Below are positions 24,039-24,995 of a stretch of 24,995 nt of DNA, piece by piece. The first letter of the stretch is position 1. Each line of letters begins with the position of its first letter. The stretch comes from Maccoyibacter sp900556645. Its GTDB lineage: Bacteria > Bacillota > Clostridia > Lachnospirales > Lachnospiraceae. Made by a program: the position numbers and the translations under genes. The stretch spans positions 1-24,995 of the forward strand of contig CATWDJ010000029.1 of assembly GCA_958349535.1 (NCBI GenBank), given 5' to 3'. The notes under the pieces were generated by a model. It did no database searches. It was given only the letters and a program-made list of their open reading frames with translations, and was not told the origin of the DNA.

Positions 24039-24464
24039 CTACTCCTCAACAGTAACTCCCATACTTCTGCATGTTCCTGCAATCATGCTCATAGCTGCCT
24101 CTAAAGAACCAGCATTTAAGTCCGGCATCTTCAGCTCTGCGATTTCCTGTAATTTTGCTTTGGAAATGGTAGCTACTTTGTCCTTCTGCGGTACTGCAGA
24201 ACCGGATTTGATGTTGCAAGCTTTTTTGATTAATACCGGTGCAGGCGGTGTCTTTGTTACGAAGCTGAAGCTTCTGTCCGCATATACGGTAATTACTACA
24301 GGGATGATTAAGTCTCCCTGATCAGCAGTCTTTGCGTTGAACTGTTTTGTAAACTCCACAATATTAACGCCGTGCTGTCCAAGTGCAGGTCCTACAGGTG
24401 GTGCAGGTGTTGCCTTACCAGCCGGAATCTGCAATTTGATATATCCTTCTACTTTTTTTGCCAT
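24039..24464 (-). CDS. rplK: 50S ribosomal protein L11
   Basis: L11 binds the GTPase-associated centre of 23S rRNA and is needed for factor function and for RelA-type stringent signalling. The 141-residue product has standard length: MAKKVEGYIKLQIPAGKATP at the N-terminus, the PPVGPALGQHGVNI segment, and the C-terminal RNA-binding domain ending in GTCRSMGVTVEE. GGAGG lies 9 nt before the ATG. It follows nusG by only 16 nt, so nusG and rplK are surely cotranscribed. Confidence 0.99.
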   Translation of the reverse strand: MAKKVEGYIKLQIPAGKATPAPPVGPALGQHGVNIVEFTKQFNAKTADQGDLIIPVVITVYADRSFSFVTKTPPAPVLIKKACNIKSGSAVPQKDKVATISKAKLQEIAELKMPDLNAGSLEAAMSMIAGTCRSMGVTVEE

Positions 24465-24480
24465 TTGGATAAACCTCCTT

Positions 24481-24995
24481 TTAGTTTGTCTTTCTTACAT
24501 CTGCGAAACTTATTTCTACTGGTGTCTCGCGACCAAAAAGTTCTACGTTAATAGTAACGATTTGCTTGTTGTGGTTCATAGTCTGGATAACTCCCATGGT
24601 GTCTTTCCATACACCACCGGTTACAACAACCATATCTCCCTCTGCGAAATCAACTACTATATTGTCTGATTTGATTCCCAATGGTCTCATTTCAGCTTCA
24701 GTGAGTGGTACCGGCTTGGATCCCGGACCAACAAATCCGGTAACGCCTCTGGTATTTCTGACAACATACCATGTGTCATCATTCATTACCATATTAATAA
24801 GTACATAACCCGGAAACATTTTCTTCTGAACCTGCTTCTTAGCACCATTTTTCAATTCAACCACATCCTGCATCGGAACCCGAACTTCTAATATCTGGTC
24901 TTCAAGATGTCTGTTTTCAATTGTCTTATCAATGTTCGCCTTTACCTTATTCTCATATCCTGAGTAGGTATGAACTACATACCAGTGTGCCTCTG
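24481..24995 (-). CDS. nusG: Transcription termination/antitermination factor NusG (5' end outside window)
   Basis: NusG binds the RNA polymerase clamp and affects pausing, termination and coupling to ribosomes. The frame is open to the window edge; the translated upstream part reads EAHWYVVHTYSGYENKVKAN, the conserved N-terminus, so the ATG at 24873 is internal. About 170 residues are visible, and only a few N-terminal residues are missing. The NGN domain includes KKMFPGYVLINM, and the C-terminal KOW motif is GDMVVVTGGVWKDTMGVI. It is the usual neighbour of rplK. Confidence 0.97.
   Translation of the reverse strand, partial: EAHWYVVHTYSGYENKVKANIDKTIENRHLEDQILEVRVPMQDVVELKNGAKKQVQKKMFPGYVLINMVMNDDTWYVVRNTRGVTGFVGPGSKPVPLTEAEMRPLGIKSDNIVVDFAEGDMVVVTGGVWKDTMGVIQTMNHNKQIVTINVELFGRETPVEISFADVRKTN

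Overview
The window is a stretch of Gram-positive chromosome in which every gene is read from the minus strand. The order nusG - rplK - rplA - rplJ - rplL - rpoB - rpoC - [three surface genes] - rpsL - rpsG - fusA - tuf is the conserved bacterial beta/str ribosomal-RNA polymerase region. AGGAGG-type ribosome binding sites, an L10-leader attenuator, moderate GC content, the long S12 and acidic C-terminal tails on L10, beta and beta-prime suggest a Clostridia bacterium, probably Lachnospiraceae. The family name is an inference from general resemblance; I could not run a search.

Read in transcription order (high to low coordinates): 24995-23218 holds nusG (first residues cut off), rplK and rplA, with a hairpin before rplA that looks like an L1 autoregulatory site. 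23210-21887 is the rplJ-rplL unit, with a perfect-consensus promoter, an L10-binding leader, an attenuator and a strong terminator. 21963-21509 is a 455-bp gene-free stretch with the terminator, two and a third copies of a 66-bp tandem repeat, a 20-bp perfect inverted repeat abutting the rplL stop, and the rpoB promoter. 21508-13806 is rpoB-rpoC, closed by a 16-bp-stem terminator.

13735-4674 is the unusual part. A self-contained transcription unit sits exactly where rpoC normally leads to rpsL, sometimes through a small L7Ae gene. It has its own promoter, a 5' leader with a 24-bp direct repeat, a 2149-residue secreted protein of about 22 Ig-like repeats plus two fibronectin III domains, a class B sortase with an extra cytoplasmic domain, a BspA-type leucine-rich-repeat protein with a TPTTG sorting signal, and a terminator. 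The layout suggests a surface-display operon in which the sortase attaches at least the leucine-rich protein to the cell wall.

4568-1 is the str operon: rpsL from a perfect-consensus promoter, rpsG, fusA (TTG start), then tuf with an additional promoter of its own. tuf runs off the window about a dozen codons before its expected end. Apart from the surface operon and the rplL-rpoB repeat region, the window is ordinary and intact; I saw no frameshifts, tRNA, rRNA, CRISPR array or transposase.
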